Positions 42,225 to 52,304 of a DNA stretch of 64,000 bases are shown here, one piece after another; within the stretch, counting starts at the first letter, position 1, and each line of letters opens with the position of its first letter. The stretch is from assembly GCF_002029235.1 (NCBI RefSeq), contig NZ_MZGV01000007.1:59027-123026 (forward strand). Direction: 5' to 3'. A program made the translations under genes and the position numbers. Source of the DNA: Clostridium oryzae (GTDB taxonomy: Bacteria > Bacillota > Clostridia > Clostridiales > Clostridiaceae). Under the pieces are notes generated by a model. That model saw only the letters and a list, made by a program, of their open reading frames with translations. It ran no database searches and was not told the origin of the DNA.

Positions 42225-43199
42225 ATGGAGAATGTATATACTGATTTAGCAGTTGAAGCCAGAGAGATATATGCACAGACAAATAACAGCAAAACTGATG
42301 GAGTGGAATTTAAGGAATTTAAATATGGAGATATAAATGTAAGTCAGGTGGAAGTCGTAGATGATACAGGGGAAAAGAGGATGGGAAAGCCTAAAGGTAC
42401 GTACATAACTATAGATATGCCTGATTTCACACACTATGATGGAGATACAATGGATAAAGTAAGCAAAGCTATGGCTCAAGCTATGAGCAATGTTATAAGA
42501 ATTCAGGATAGTATGACGGCGTTAGTAGTGGGTCTTGGTAACTCCAGCGTAACGCCAGATGCTCTTGGACCAAGAGTAATATCTAAGCTTATGATAACAA
42601 GACATTTGAAAGAGTTTGTACCTGACAGTATAGATGAAGGTATAAGACCGGTGTGTGCTGTTGCACCTGGAGTTTTAGGAACTACAGGTATAGAAACAGG
42701 AGAAATTATTAAAGGAATAGTTGAAAAAATAAAACCAGATATAATAATTTGTATAGATGCATTGGCTTCAAGGAAAATGGAAAGGGTTAATAGAACGATT
42801 CAGATAGGAAACACTGGTATATCACCTGGATCAGGGGTTGGAAATAAGAGAATGGAACTTAGCAAGAAGACGTTAGGAGTGCCTGTAATAGCTATAGGCG
42901 TACCGACAGTAGTTGATGCAGCTACCATGGCAAATGATACTATAGATATGGTGCTTGATGAGATGATAAGAAACGCCTCTCAAGGAAGCAAATTTTACGA
43001 CATTCTAAAATCTGTAAATAAAGATGAAAAAGCGAAGATGATAAGAGAAGTGCTTAATCCGTATATAGGAAATCTAGTGGTTACACCTAAAGAAGTGGAT
43101 ACAGTCATTGAATCATTATCAAGGATAATAGCAAATGGCATTAATATTTCACTTCAGCCGGCTCTGGATTTGGATGATATAAATAAATTTTTAAATTAG
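42225..43199 (+). CDS. gpr: Germination protease (spore endopeptidase GPR)
   Basis: 324 aa. Aspartate-type peptidase A25 that degrades small acid-soluble spore proteins during germination. The propeptide at the N-terminus (MENVYTDLAVEAREIY) and the core ALVVGLGNSSVTPDALGP, VCAVAPGVLGTTGIETGEII, IICIDALASRKMERVNRTIQ and IGNTGISPGSGVGNKR are family-defining. AGAAAGG precedes the ATG. Expected to be transcribed by forespore sigma-G, though no box was assigned with confidence. Confidence 0.97.
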   Translation: MENVYTDLAVEAREIYAQTNNSKTDGVEFKEFKYGDINVSQVEVVDDTGEKRMGKPKGTYITIDMPDFTHYDGDTMDKVSKAMAQAMSNVIRIQDSMTALVVGLGNSSVTPDALGPRVISKLMITRHLKEFVPDSIDEGIRPVCAVAPGVLGTTGIETGEIIKGIVEKIKPDIIICIDALASRKMERVNRTIQIGNTGISPGSGVGNKRMELSKKTLGVPVIAIGVPTVVDAATMANDTIDMVLDEMIRNASQGSKFYDILKSVNKDEKAKMIREVLNPYIGNLVVTPKEVDTVIESLSRIIANGINISLQPALDLDDINKFLN

Positions 43200-43251
43200 A
43201 TAGCAGTGATTTTGAACATATCGGTGTTTAACTGCCGGTTACTCATTTATA

Positions 43252-43367
43252 TATATAAGTTCTAATAAAGTTCTTACATTGTGACTTCTAAAATATCACT
43301 GCTAAGTAGGTTCGACCCTAGGATCTTTTAGGAGTCAGAATGTAGTAGAACTTTAGAAACTTATATA
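43252..43367 (+). repeat. 116-bp MITE-like element, family A copy 3
   Basis: TATATAAGTTCTAATAAAG to TTTAGAAACTTATATA, 116 bp. It lies between gpr and its terminator, so it is transcribed with gpr. Confidence 0.88.
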
Positions 43368-43402
43368 TAAGTAATAATTAGATATATATAAACATAATAT
43401 AT

Positions 43403-43450
43403 TGTAGCATGAACAAAATTTAACTCGTGTTTATGCTACATATTTTTTTT
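43403..43450 (+). terminator. Terminator between gpr and spoIIP
   Basis: TGTAGCAT (43403-43410) / ATGCTACA (43433-43440) extended by GAAC/GTTT, followed by TATTTTTTTT. Confidence 0.8.
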
Positions 43451-43470
43451 ATTACGAAAGGAGTTATAGC

Positions 43471-44589
43471 ATGGTGCACTTAAGAAATAGAAAGAATAAT
43501 TACTCTGGTATTCTGATAGCAATATCATTAGTAATTATGATAACTGTAGTATCATTGGTGTTTAAACAGATATTTCTTAATAGGAATAATGAAAATGAAC
43601 AAAACAGCGTACTGTACATACAACTCTTAAACAAAGCAATGCCGGTGATAAATGGAATCAATTATAATGATGAAGTAGATACTGAAGAAAATATATCAAT
43701 AAAAGGCCAGTTATTAAAGCTCATTGGTATAGATATACGGAATCCTTTTTCTGTTATAGGCAAAGAAATATCTATGTTTACTATCGGTACAGAGGACTCT
43801 AGTGAAAACAATAAAGTAGTAAAACGTACTCTATTTAAGATAAATCCATTTGATGTCAATGATAAGCAAATAAATAAAAGTGGACAAGATACTGGAGATA
43901 CTGAGAACCTTGAGCTTCCTAACAGAAATGTAAAAGTAAACGATCCTAAATTAAAAGAAAAACTAGATAATTCAAAACCACAAGTGCTAATATATCATAC
44001 TCATACTACGGAAAGCTATTCTCCCTACGCAAACTATAATACAAGTCATAAAAAAAATGTGTGCTCTGTTGGAGATTCATTAGCGTATAACTTAGAAACG
44101 GAATATGGAATAAGTACAATACATGATACAACGTTACATAATGCAATATTTATCAATTCATATCACAGGTCAAGGGTAACTGTAAACAAATATTTAAAAA
44201 AGTATAAGGATTTTAAACTGATTATCGATATACACAGAGATGGAATGCCATCAGGGAATGTATCTGCACTTAAAGAGAGAACTACAATGAAGATGAACGG
44301 TGAAAACGTGGCTAAGATGATGTTTGTTCTCCCAAAGAAAAATCCACATCTTAGTAAGAATTTAGCAGTCAGTAAAAAGCTTGAAAAAATAAGCAACAAA
44401 TTATTTCCGGGTTTTTGCAGGGGAATTGATTTACATTTCAATTTCGGAAGTGTATATTTTAATCAGGATTTAAGCAACAATGCTCTTCTTATTGAAGTTG
44501 GCTCACAGTATAATTCTGTGAAGGAAGCAGATAATACTGGAAAATATCTTGCAAGAATAATTGCAGAGTATTTACATAGTAAAAAATAA
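43471..44589 (+). CDS. spoIIP: Stage II sporulation protein P
   Basis: 372 aa. Cell-wall amidase/endopeptidase that with SpoIID and SpoIIM dissolves septal peptidoglycan for engulfment. N-terminal transmembrane anchor (about 14-32). The C-terminal SpoIIP domain holds the zinc-binding/catalytic region YHTHTTESYSPYANYN, LIIDIHRDGMPSG and ALLIEVGSQYNSVKEADNTG. GAAAGGAG precedes ATG 43471. Conserved neighbour of gpr. Confidence 0.96.
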   Translation: MVHLRNRKNNYSGILIAISLVIMITVVSLVFKQIFLNRNNENEQNSVLYIQLLNKAMPVINGINYNDEVDTEENISIKGQLLKLIGIDIRNPFSVIGKEISMFTIGTEDSSENNKVVKRTLFKINPFDVNDKQINKSGQDTGDTENLELPNRNVKVNDPKLKEKLDNSKPQVLIYHTHTTESYSPYANYNTSHKKNVCSVGDSLAYNLETEYGISTIHDTTLHNAIFINSYHRSRVTVNKYLKKYKDFKLIIDIHRDGMPSGNVSALKERTTMKMNGENVAKMMFVLPKKNPHLSKNLAVSKKLEKISNKLFPGFCRGIDLHFNFGSVYFNQDLSNNALLIEVGSQYNSVKEADNTGKYLARIIAEYLHSKK

Positions 44590-44616
44590 GTAAAGTGAAT
44601 ATATATGAAAAAAATG

Positions 44617-44661
44617 AACATCCTTTAAATATGAAGTAATTTATTTAAGGGGTGTTTTTTA
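44617..44661 (+). promoter_or_regulatory. Terminator-like hairpin carrying the ribosome site of the next gene
   Basis: AACATCCTTTAAAT (44617-44630) pairs with ATTTAAGGGGTGTT (44643-44656), 14 bp with two G-U pairs, followed by TTTT and TTG 44662. It looks like the spoIIP terminator, yet GGGGTG in the 3' arm is the only Shine-Dalgarno of the next gene. Confidence 0.7.
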
Positions 44662-44988
44662 TTGCGAAGAATTCATAGAATTATGTTTATACTCTGTATT
44701 CTTATTATTTTTGCAGGCGTATTAAAGGTAAACATTGAATTTAATAGATTAAACGGCAACGCGCATAACAAGAAAAACTATGAGGGGATTTATAAGGACA
44801 ACAGAAAAAATTGTGATGCTTTTGCGGAATTTACGCTAAACAGAAAAACAGGCAACAAGGCAAAATTATACATAGATTATTCTCCTATAGATATAAGAGT
44901 TAACATAGGGAAAAAAGTTGTTTATATAAACGGAACAATTTTTAGCCGGCTAAAGGAAAAAGTAAGAGCCCTTGCTCACGGGAATTAA
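44662..44988 (+). CDS. Unknown small exported or membrane-anchored protein (108 aa)
   Basis: TTG start. Basic N-terminus, one hydrophobic helix (about 6-24, IMFILCILIIFAGVLKVNI), then an extracytoplasmic basic domain (LYIDYSPIDIRVNIGKKVVY). Family not recognised. It is in the sporulation-gene neighbourhood, so a spore-related role is possible but unsupported. Confidence 0.65.
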   Translation: MRRIHRIMFILCILIIFAGVLKVNIEFNRLNGNAHNKKNYEGIYKDNRKNCDAFAEFTLNRKTGNKAKLYIDYSPIDIRVNIGKKVVYINGTIFSRLKEKVRALAHGN

Positions 44989-45000
44989 TGTCTGTTTATG

Positions 45001-45170
45001 TTGACAGATTTCAAGTCTTTCGTGTTATAATGATAATTAAAAGGTATTTTTATCATACCATTAACTTGGAAATCTTTTTAACAGGACAGGGCTCTGTGAA
45101 AAGTCTAGACTTCGAAGCTGAGACCTGTCCCGGTGACGATTGAAACTGAAATATATTTTAATTCTTAAGC
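45001..45170 (+). promoter_or_regulatory. lepA promoter and structured leader
   Basis: TTGACA at 45001 and TATAAT at 45026 (spacer 19). The leader of about 335 bases has the stem GGACAGG (45084-45090) / CCTGTCC (45124-45130) enclosing the palindrome AAGTCTAGACTT, then a MITE copy. No known riboswitch was recognised. Confidence 0.6.
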
Positions 45171-45286
45171 TATATAAGTTGCAATAAAGTTCTTACATTA
45201 TGGCTTCTAAAATATCACTGCTGAATCGGTTTGACCCTAGGATCTTTTAGAAGTCAGAATGTATTAGAACTTTCACAACTTATATA
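45171..45286 (+). repeat. 116-bp MITE-like element, family A copy 4
   Basis: Nearly identical to 10302-10420 (shares GAATCGGTT and GTATTAGAACTTTCACAACT). It sits in the lepA leader, 88 bases before the start codon. Confidence 0.9.
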
Positions 45287-45373
45287 CAACTATTGATTTA
45301 CATTTTATTATACGGGGGTGAAGTTTTTCTAAAATCAAGTCGTAATGATTTGTAATTTAGAAAACGTTAGAAT

Positions 45374-47179
45374 ATGCAAAGTAATAGGCAGAAACATATA
45401 AGAAATTTTTGTATAGTAGCACATATAGATCATGGCAAGTCTACATTGGCAGATAGATTGTTAGAAAAAACAGGAACTCTTACGCAGAGAGAAATGGAAG
45501 AACAAGTATTAGATAACATGGAGCTTGAAAAAGAGAGAGGTATAACTATAAAGGCCCAGGCAGTAAGACTTGTTTATAGAGCTGAGAATGGTGAAGAATA
45601 TTTCCTTAACCTGATAGATACACCAGGACATGTCGATTTTAACTATGAAGTATCAAGGAGTCTTGCTGCATGTGAAGGCGCTATACTCGTAGTTGATGCA
45701 ACTCAAGGAATACAAGCGCAAACACTTGCAAACTGCTATCTGGCTCTAGATCACGATTTGGAGATATTGCCAGTCATCAACAAAATAGACCTTCCAAGTG
45801 CAAGACCTGATGAAGTGAAGGCTGAAATAGAAGATGTAATTGGGCTTGAAGCACAGAATGCACCACTTATATCTGCAAAGACTGGTCTTAATATAGAGGA
45901 AGTTTTAAAGCAGATAGTTGAGAAGTTCCCAGCACCAGAGGGTGACGAGGAAGCTCCACTTAAGGCGCTTATTTTTGATTCCTATTATGATAGTTATAAA
46001 GGTGTTGTATGCTATGTAAGAATAACGGAAGGAAAAGTAAAAATAGGAAGTAAGATCAAGCTTATGGCATCAGGAAAAGTATATGATGTAACAGAGGTAG
46101 GAGCCTTTTCACCAAACTTTATGCCTGTAAAAGAGTTAAGTGCAGGGGACGTTGGATATATAACTGCTTCCATTAAGGTGGTACGTGATGCTAGAGTAGG
46201 TGATACTATCACTGATGCACTAAAGCCTGCAAAAGAGGCACTGCCAGGATATAGACCTGCTGTACCAATGGTATTCAGTGGAATATACCCAGTAGATGGT
46301 GCTAAATATGAGGAACTTAAAGAGGCTTTAGAGAAGCTTCAGCTTAATGATGCTGCTATGTTTTTTGAACCAGAGACATCAGTAGCATTAGGCTTTGGTT
46401 TTAGATGCGGATTTCTTGGCCTTTTGCATATGGAGATAATACAAGAAAGGATAGAGCGTGAATATAATCTGGATATTATTACTACCGCTCCTTCCGTTAT
46501 ATATAAAGTTACAAAAACAGATGGAGAAACTATTGAAATTACTAATCCATCAAATTTACCGGATCCCTCAGAGATAAGTTATATGGAAGAACCTATGGTT
46601 AAAGCATCTATAATAACACCATCAGACTATGTAGGTCCTATTATGGATTTATGTCAGGGCAGAAGAGGTGTCTACATTGACATGACATATATCGAGACTA
46701 CTAGGGTAATGCTTAATTATGATATGCCGCTTAATGAGATAATTTATGATTTCTTTGATGTACTAAAATCCAGAAGCAGAGGATATGCATCGTTGGATTA
46801 TGAGTTTAAGGGTTACAGTGAATCAAAGCTTGTTAAGCTTGATATTCTTTTAAACTCTGAAGTAGTGGATGCATTGTCTATGATTGTGCCTGAAGAAAGA
46901 GCTTACTTAAAGGGACGTAATATTGCAGAGAAGCTTAAGGAAATCATACCAAGGCAGCTTTTTGAAATTCCTATTCAAGCAGCAGTAGGCTCTAAAATAA
47001 TAGCTAGAGAGACAGTTAAAGCTCTTAGAAAAGATGTATTAGCAAAATGCTATGGCGGAGATATAAGCAGAAAGAAGAAACTTTTGGAAAAGCAAAAAGA
47101 AGGAAAGAAGAGAATGAGACAGGTAGGATCTGTGGAAGTTCCTCAGGAAGCCTTTATGTCGGTATTAAAAGTAGAGTAG
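45374..47179 (+). CDS. lepA: Elongation factor 4 (LepA), ribosome back-translocase GTPase
   Basis: 601 aa, normal length. G1 AHIDHGKST (about 14-22), G2 region [13 protein letters not shown]3 DTPGH, G4 NKID, then EF-Tu domain II, two EF-G-like domains, and the LepA-specific C-terminal domain ([20 protein letters not shown]). The start ATG 45374 has no good Shine-Dalgarno within 15 bases (GGGGGTGAAG lies at 45314-45323, far upstream), which is unusual. hemW follows directly. Confidence 0.97.
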   Translation: MQSNRQKHIRNFCIVAHIDHGKSTLADRLLEKTGTLTQREMEEQVLDNMELEKERGITIKAQAVRLVYRAENGEEYFLNLIDTPGHVDFNYEVSRSLAACEGAILVVDATQGIQAQTLANCYLALDHDLEILPVINKIDLPSARPDEVKAEIEDVIGLEAQNAPLISAKTGLNIEEVLKQIVEKFPAPEGDEEAPLKALIFDSYYDSYKGVVCYVRITEGKVKIGSKIKLMASGKVYDVTEVGAFSPNFMPVKELSAGDVGYITASIKVVRDARVGDTITDALKPAKEALPGYRPAVPMVFSGIYPVDGAKYEELKEALEKLQLNDAAMFFEPETSVALGFGFRCGFLGLLHMEIIQERIEREYNLDIITTAPSVIYKVTKTDGETIEITNPSNLPDPSEISYMEEPMVKASIITPSDYVGPIMDLCQGRRGVYIDMTYIETTRVMLNYDMPLNEIIYDFFDVLKSRSRGYASLDYEFKGYSESKLVKLDILLNSEVVDALSMIVPEERAYLKGRNIAEKLKEIIPRQLFEIPIQAAVGSKIIARETVKALRKDVLAKCYGGDISRKKKLLEKQKEGKKRMRQVGSVEVPQEAFMSVLKVE

Positions 47180-47188
47180 GTGATTATA

Positions 47189-48313
47189 TTGAAAAATACA
47201 GCTCTTTATATACACATACCATTCTGCAAGAGCAAATGTTTTTATTGTGATTTTTGCTCTTATGCAAACAGTGAAGAGCTTATGGAGGAATATACACAGG
47301 CTTTATGCAGTGAAATTGAAAACTGTACACAAAATCAGCATATTAGTACGATATTTATAGGTGGGGGAACGCCCACCTATTTGAATTTTAAAGCCTGGAT
47401 GAAATTAGGAGATGTAATAAAAAAGCTTGATTTAGATAGTAATCTTGAATTTACTGTAGAATGTAACCCTGGAACAATACAGGAAGATGTTATGATTTAC
47501 CTAAAAAGCATAGGAGTAAATAGGATAAGCATGGGACTGCAGGCTTGGCAAGACAGACTTTTGAAGCTGATAGGAAGAATACATAGTCAGAAAGATTTTG
47601 TAGACGGATTTAAAATACTTAGAAATATTGGTTTTACAAACATAAATATTGATGTTATTTTTGGACTTCCAACTCAAACTATGGAAGATTTTAGAGAGAC
47701 GTTAGAGAAGATTGCAGCTATGAAGCCTGAACATATATCATGCTACAGTCTTATAGTAGAAAAAAATACTCCTTTTGGCAGGATGTATGATGAAGGAAAA
47801 CTTGAACTTATGAGTGATGACGATGTAGAGGATATGTATCAGTTTGCTAAAAGGTATATGAACGAGTATGGATATAAACAATATGAAATATCCAATTTTG
47901 CTAAAGAAGGCAGAGAGTGCAGACACAATACCATATATTGGAATCTTGGGGACTATTTAGGCTGCGGAGCTGCTGCACATTCATATATATATAATAAAAG
48001 GTATAGAAATGAAGAAAACATAAAAAAATATATAAATAGAATCGATGAAACAGGCAGTGCTGTGGTGGAAGAGAAAGAAAATACTTTAAAAGACAATATG
48101 GAAGAGTTCATGTTTATGGGATTACGAATGATGAAAGGAGTATCAGAAGAAGATTTTAAAAATAGATTTAAGAAGGATATATCAGAGGTATATGGTGCTG
48201 TAATAGATAAATATACTAATCTAAAGTTATTATGTAGAGAAAGAGGCAGGCTATATCTAAGTGACAGAGGGATTGAAATATCGAATACGATTATGAGTGA
48301 TTTTTTGCTGTGA
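47189..48313 (+). CDS. hemW: Radical-SAM heme chaperone HemW (formerly HemN-like)
   Basis: 374 aa. CKSKCFYCDF supplies the CxxxCxxC radical-SAM cluster (about 15-22). GGGTPTYL, VECNPGTI, RISMGLQAW and GLPTQTMEDF are the usual HemW motifs. The C-terminal HemN-like domain is complete. AGGTGA is seven bases before TTG 47189, preferred over GTG 47180. Conserved in this place between lepA and hrcA. Confidence 0.93.
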   Translation: MKNTALYIHIPFCKSKCFYCDFCSYANSEELMEEYTQALCSEIENCTQNQHISTIFIGGGTPTYLNFKAWMKLGDVIKKLDLDSNLEFTVECNPGTIQEDVMIYLKSIGVNRISMGLQAWQDRLLKLIGRIHSQKDFVDGFKILRNIGFTNINIDVIFGLPTQTMEDFRETLEKIAAMKPEHISCYSLIVEKNTPFGRMYDEGKLELMSDDDVEDMYQFAKRYMNEYGYKQYEISNFAKEGRECRHNTIYWNLGDYLGCGAAAHSYIYNKRYRNEENIKKYINRIDETGSAVVEEKENTLKDNMEEFMFMGLRMMKGVSEEDFKNRFKKDISEVYGAVIDKYTNLKLLCRERGRLYLSDRGIEISNTIMSDFLL

Positions 48314-48428
48314 TTTGAAAAATTATAAACTGCATTAAAAAACAAAGAAATTCTAAGATAAGCTACGCATATTTTTTATAAAATATTATAATCACTAATA
48401 ATCATAATATATTAATAAATATGTGTGG

Positions 48429-48457
48429 TTGACAAAGAAATAGCTAAATGTTATTTT
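48429..48457 (+). promoter_or_regulatory. Promoter of the hrcA heat-shock operon
   Basis: TTGACA (48429-48434), 17-base spacer, TATTTT (48452-48457), directly upstream of CIRCE. Confidence 0.75.
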
Positions 48458-48470
48458 TAAAACGTAGTAA

Positions 48471-48497
48471 TTAGCACTCAACGTTAATGAGTGCTAA
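48471..48497 (+). promoter_or_regulatory. CIRCE operator (HrcA binding site)
   Basis: TTAGCACTC (48471-48479), 9-base spacer, GAGTGCTAA (48489-48497): a perfect match to the CIRCE consensus. HrcA bound here represses hrcA-grpE-dnaK-dnaJ at normal temperature. Confidence 0.98.
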
Positions 48498-48512
48498 CAA
48501 AGAGGTGATTGT

Positions 48513-49544
48513 ATGGAAATTGATGAAAGAAAGATAAAGATTTTAAGAGCTATTATCAGTGACTATATAAACACCGGGGAACCTGTTGGTTCAAGAACTA
48601 TAGCGCGTAAATATGATTTGGGTATAAGTTCAGCAACAATTAGAAACGAAATGTCGGACTTAGAGGACATGGGATACCTTGAACATATACATGCTTCTTC
48701 TGGAAGAAAACCTTCAAATAAAGGTTATAGATTGTATGTAGATAAATTAATGAAATTAAAGGGCGTTTCAAAGGAAGAGGAAATTTTAATAAAGGATATG
48801 CTTATCAATGCTGCCTTATTTGAAGTTGATAAGGTTCTTAAACAAACAAGTTTACTTTTATCAAGACTTACTAAGCTGACTTGTGTAGTGAAGGCTCCTT
48901 CGGTTAAAAAAAGCAGCATTAAAAAGATACAGCTTATAAATGTAGATGCTAATAACGTGTTGCTGATAATTGTTACTGACAGTGGTCTCATAAAAAATAA
49001 TATGATAAGAATAAATAGAGCTTTGGATAACAGAGCTTTAATGAGTATTAGCAATATGCTCACTGAAAGGCTAATGGATTTGACTATAGAGGATATAAAT
49101 CTCGCTGTTATAAATAGCATAAAAAGCGGGTTAAAGGGCTATGATGAAATATTTAATGCAATAATACCAGTACTCTATGAATCCTTAAATCCGAAAGATA
49201 ATGATGAGGTTTATATGGAGGGTGAAGCTAATATGCTTCAATATCAGGAATATAATGATATTGAACGTGCAAGAGAATTTCTAGAGTTTCTAGACGATAA
49301 GCAATCCCTTTCAAAGATATTAAATACACCTTTAGATACTCAAGTAAGTATTGGAGAGGAAAATTATGTACCTCAAGCTAAAGATTACAGCGTTATTTCA
49401 AAGGCTTACAGCATAGGAAAGAAACCTATGGGTACTGTAGGAATAATTGGTCCTACGAGGATGGATTATTCGAAAGTTATTTCAATATTAAATAAGGTTA
49501 TAGATATGTTGAATGAGAATCTTAATAATTATGATGATTGGTGA
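48513..49544 (+). CDS. hrcA: Heat-inducible transcription repressor HrcA
   Basis: 343 aa. N-terminal winged helix (EPVGSRTIARKYDLGISSAT..IRNEMSDLEDMGYL, about 21-55), GAF-like middle domain, and C-terminal IGPTRMDYSKVISILNKVID. Represses class I heat-shock genes through CIRCE 16 bases upstream of its own start. AAGAGGTGA precedes the ATG. Confidence 0.98.
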   Translation: MEIDERKIKILRAIISDYINTGEPVGSRTIARKYDLGISSATIRNEMSDLEDMGYLEHIHASSGRKPSNKGYRLYVDKLMKLKGVSKEEEILIKDMLINAALFEVDKVLKQTSLLLSRLTKLTCVVKAPSVKKSSIKKIQLINVDANNVLLIIVTDSGLIKNNMIRINRALDNRALMSISNMLTERLMDLTIEDINLAVINSIKSGLKGYDEIFNAIIPVLYESLNPKDNDEVYMEGEANMLQYQEYNDIERAREFLEFLDDKQSLSKILNTPLDTQVSIGEENYVPQAKDYSVISKAYSIGKKPMGTVGIIGPTRMDYSKVISILNKVIDMLNENLNNYDDW

Positions 49545-49607
49545 TACTAATTATATTTAATGTACATGTCTATACTGCATAATAGAGAAGGTGGAGGTAA
49601 TTTTACA

Positions 49608-50279
49608 ATGGCAGATGAGAAAAATTTAAATTCGCAGGGAGATGACATTAAGGAAGAATGCCTGGAAGAAGATAATAAATGCCAGTGTTCTGATGAAAAA
49701 GACTGCGACTGTGAGACAGAAGATACTGAAAAGTGTTCTAATGATGAAGAAAAAAGTGCTGAGGATGCTGAAGGGCCTCAAAATGAAACAGAAATTCTTG
49801 CAAAGGAAATAGAGACGATGAAACTTGAAAAAGCTAAGCTTCACGATCAGCTCAAGAAAGCTAATAATGAAATTGATACATTAAAAGACAGACTACTAAG
49901 AACTACTTCAGAATATGAGAATTTTAGAAAGAGAACAGCTAAGGAAAAGGAAGCAATTTATACAGATTCATGTGTAGATGTACTTAAAACTTTACTTCCA
50001 GTGCTGGATAATATGGAAAGAGCTGCAGCTGTTGAGGGAAGCCTTGATGACCTGAAAAAGGGTATAGAGATGACTATTAGACAGTTTCAAGATTCATTAA
50101 GCAAATTGGATGTAGAAGAAATATCCGTTGAAAATGGCTTTGATCCTAATCTGCATAATGCTGTTATGCATGTTGAAGATGAATCATTTGATCAGAACGC
50201 TATTGTGGAGGTATTCCAGAAGGGATATAAAAGAGGAGATAAAGTTATTAGACATAGTATGGTTAAAGTAGCAAATTAA
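49608..50279 (+). CDS. grpE: Nucleotide exchange factor GrpE
   Basis: 223 aa. An acidic Cys-rich N-terminal tail (CQCSDEKDCDCETEDTEKCS, about 28-47) is unusual for GrpE. Then the long coiled coil (KLHDQLKKANNEIDTLKDRL) and the C-terminal beta domain GFDPNLHNAVMHVEDE, GYKRGDKVIRHSMVKV. ADP-release factor for DnaK. GTGGAGG precedes ATG 49608, and the longer open frame upstream lacks one. Confidence 0.97.
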   Translation: MADEKNLNSQGDDIKEECLEEDNKCQCSDEKDCDCETEDTEKCSNDEEKSAEDAEGPQNETEILAKEIETMKLEKAKLHDQLKKANNEIDTLKDRLLRTTSEYENFRKRTAKEKEAIYTDSCVDVLKTLLPVLDNMERAAAVEGSLDDLKKGIEMTIRQFQDSLSKLDVEEISVENGFDPNLHNAVMHVEDESFDQNAIVEVFQKGYKRGDKVIRHSMVKVAN

Positions 50280-50348
50280 AATTAAAATAGATGGTAAATA
50301 TATAAATTGATAATTTGTGCAAAAAGGAAAATGAGGAGGAAATTTTAA

Positions 50349-52223
50349 ATGGGTAAAGTAATAGGTATTGATTTAGGAACAACAAATTCATGTGTAGCTG
50401 TTATGGAAGGTGGAGAACCAACAGTAATAGCTAACTCAGAAGGTGCAAGAACTACTCCTTCAGTAGTTTCATTCCAGGCAAATGGTGAAAGATTAGTAGG
50501 TCAGGTTGCTAAGAGACAGGCAATAACAAACCCTGATAAGACTATTATATCAATAAAGAGACATATGGGAACTGGACATAAGGTTAACATCGATGGAAAG
50601 GACTATACTCCACAGGAAATATCAGCCATGATACTTCAGAAGATCAAAGCTGATGCAGAAGCATATCTTGGAGAGACTGTTACTCAGGCTGTTATAACAG
50701 TTCCAGCATACTTTAATGATAGCCAAAGACAGGCTACTAAAGATGCAGGTAAGATAGCAGGACTAGAAGTACTTAGAATTATAAACGAGCCAACAGCAGC
50801 ATCACTTGCTTATGGACTTGATAAAACAGATTCTTCTCACAAGATACTAGTTTATGACCTTGGCGGTGGTACTTTCGATGTATCCATACTTGAACTTGGT
50901 GATGGAGTATTCGAAGTTAAATCAACTAATGGTAATACTCATCTTGGTGGAGATGACTTCGACCAGAAGGTAATGGATTATATTGCAGATACATTTAAAC
51001 AGGAAAATGGTATAGATTTAAGAAATGATAAGATGGCTCTTCAGAGACTTAAAGAAGCTGCAGAAAAAGCAAAGATAGAGCTTTCAGCTTCAATGCAGAC
51101 TAATATCAACTTACCATTTATTACAGCTGATGCAACAGGTCCAAAGCATATAGATATGAATTTCACAAGAGCTAAATTTAATGAGATAACTCATGATTTA
51201 GTTCAGGCAACTATAGAACCAATTAGAAAAGCATTAGAAGATGCAAAACTTACAATGAATGATGTGGATAAGGTAATACTTGTTGGTGGTTCTACAAGAA
51301 TCCCTGCAGTACAAGAAGCTGTTAAACAGTTTACTGGAAAAGAGCCTTCAAAGGGAGTTAATCCTGATGAATGTGTTGCAGTTGGTGCTGCAATTCAAGC
51401 AGGAGTTCTTACTGGAGATGTAAAAGACATATTACTTCTTGATGTTACACCTCTTACTCTTGGTATAGAGACTATGGGAGGAATAGCTACTCCACTTATA
51501 GAGAGAAATACAACTATACCTACAAGAAAGAGCCAGGTATTTACAACTGCGGCAGATGGTCAGACTTCTGTTGAAATAAACGTAGTACAAGGTGAAAGAA
51601 AGATGGCAGCTGATAACAAGCAGCTTGGAAGATTCACACTTTCAGGAATTGCGCCAGCTCCAAGAGGAATCCCTCAAATTGAAGTTACATTTGATATAGA
51701 TGCTAATGGTATCGTTAATGTAACAGCTAAAGATAAGGGAACAGGTAAAGAGGCTAACATTACAATAACTGCTTCAACAAATCTTAGCGATGACGAGATA
51801 GATAAGGCTGTTAAGGATGCTGAGAAGTTTGCTGAAGAAGATAAAAAGCGTAAGGAGTCCATCGAGGTTAAGAATAATGCTGATCAGATAGTTTACCAGA
51901 CTGAGAAGACCTTAAAAGAACTTGGCGACAAGGTTTCAGCTGAAGACAAAGCTAAGATTGAAGATAAGTTAAATGCTCTTAAGAATATTAAAGACGGTGA
52001 TGATTTAGAAGCAATCAAAAAAGCTACAGAAGAACTTACGCAGGAATTCTACGCAGTATCATCAAAAATATATCAGGCAAATGCTGGACAGCAGGGACCA
52101 ACAGCAGGTCCAGGACCAGAAGCTGGAGCTGGAGATGCTTCACAGCAAAATCCAGGAGCAGGTGCTAATGGTGGCTCAGATGATAATGTAGTAGATGCAG
52201 ATTTTAAAGTTGATGATAAATAG
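50349..52223 (+). CDS. dnaK: Chaperone DnaK (Hsp70)
   Basis: 624 aa. ATPase domain with [17 protein letters not shown] and [20 protein letters not shown], substrate-binding domain, lid, and a Gly/Pro/Gln-rich tail ending [19 protein letters not shown] precedes ATG 50349. 69 bases after grpE and in the same operon. A strong terminator follows, so dnaJ needs read-through or its own promoter. Confidence 0.99.
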   Translation: MGKVIGIDLGTTNSCVAVMEGGEPTVIANSEGARTTPSVVSFQANGERLVGQVAKRQAITNPDKTIISIKRHMGTGHKVNIDGKDYTPQEISAMILQKIKADAEAYLGETVTQAVITVPAYFNDSQRQATKDAGKIAGLEVLRIINEPTAASLAYGLDKTDSSHKILVYDLGGGTFDVSILELGDGVFEVKSTNGNTHLGGDDFDQKVMDYIADTFKQENGIDLRNDKMALQRLKEAAEKAKIELSASMQTNINLPFITADATGPKHIDMNFTRAKFNEITHDLVQATIEPIRKALEDAKLTMNDVDKVILVGGSTRIPAVQEAVKQFTGKEPSKGVNPDECVAVGAAIQAGVLTGDVKDILLLDVTPLTLGIETMGGIATPLIERNTTIPTRKSQVFTTAADGQTSVEINVVQGERKMAADNKQLGRFTLSGIAPAPRGIPQIEVTFDIDANGIVNVTAKDKGTGKEANITITASTNLSDDEIDKAVKDAEKFAEEDKKRKESIEVKNNADQIVYQTEKTLKELGDKVSAEDKAKIEDKLNALKNIKDGDDLEAIKKATEELTQEFYAVSSKIYQANAGQQGPTAGPGPEAGAGDASQQNPGAGANGGSDDNVVDADFKVDDK

Positions 52224-52253
52224 TTGGAGTTTGTTATCTAATATGATAAAATG

Positions 52254-52290
52254 AATAAGGGAAGGGACGAATCCCTTTCCTTATTTTATA
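52254..52290 (+). terminator. Terminator after dnaK
   Basis: AATAAGGGAAGGGA (52254-52267) / TCCCTTTCCTTATT (52272-52285), 14 bp with one G-U pair, loop CGAA, then TTATA. Confidence 0.88.
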
Positions 52291-52304
52291 AAGAAGAATT
52301 AATG

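Noticed and set aside
10302..45286. GGTTCGACCC in the MITE copies resembles a tRNA T-arm
   Set aside because: No acceptor stem, anticodon arm or 7-bp closing pair can be formed. The sequence is the central part of an inverted-repeat element present in several copies.
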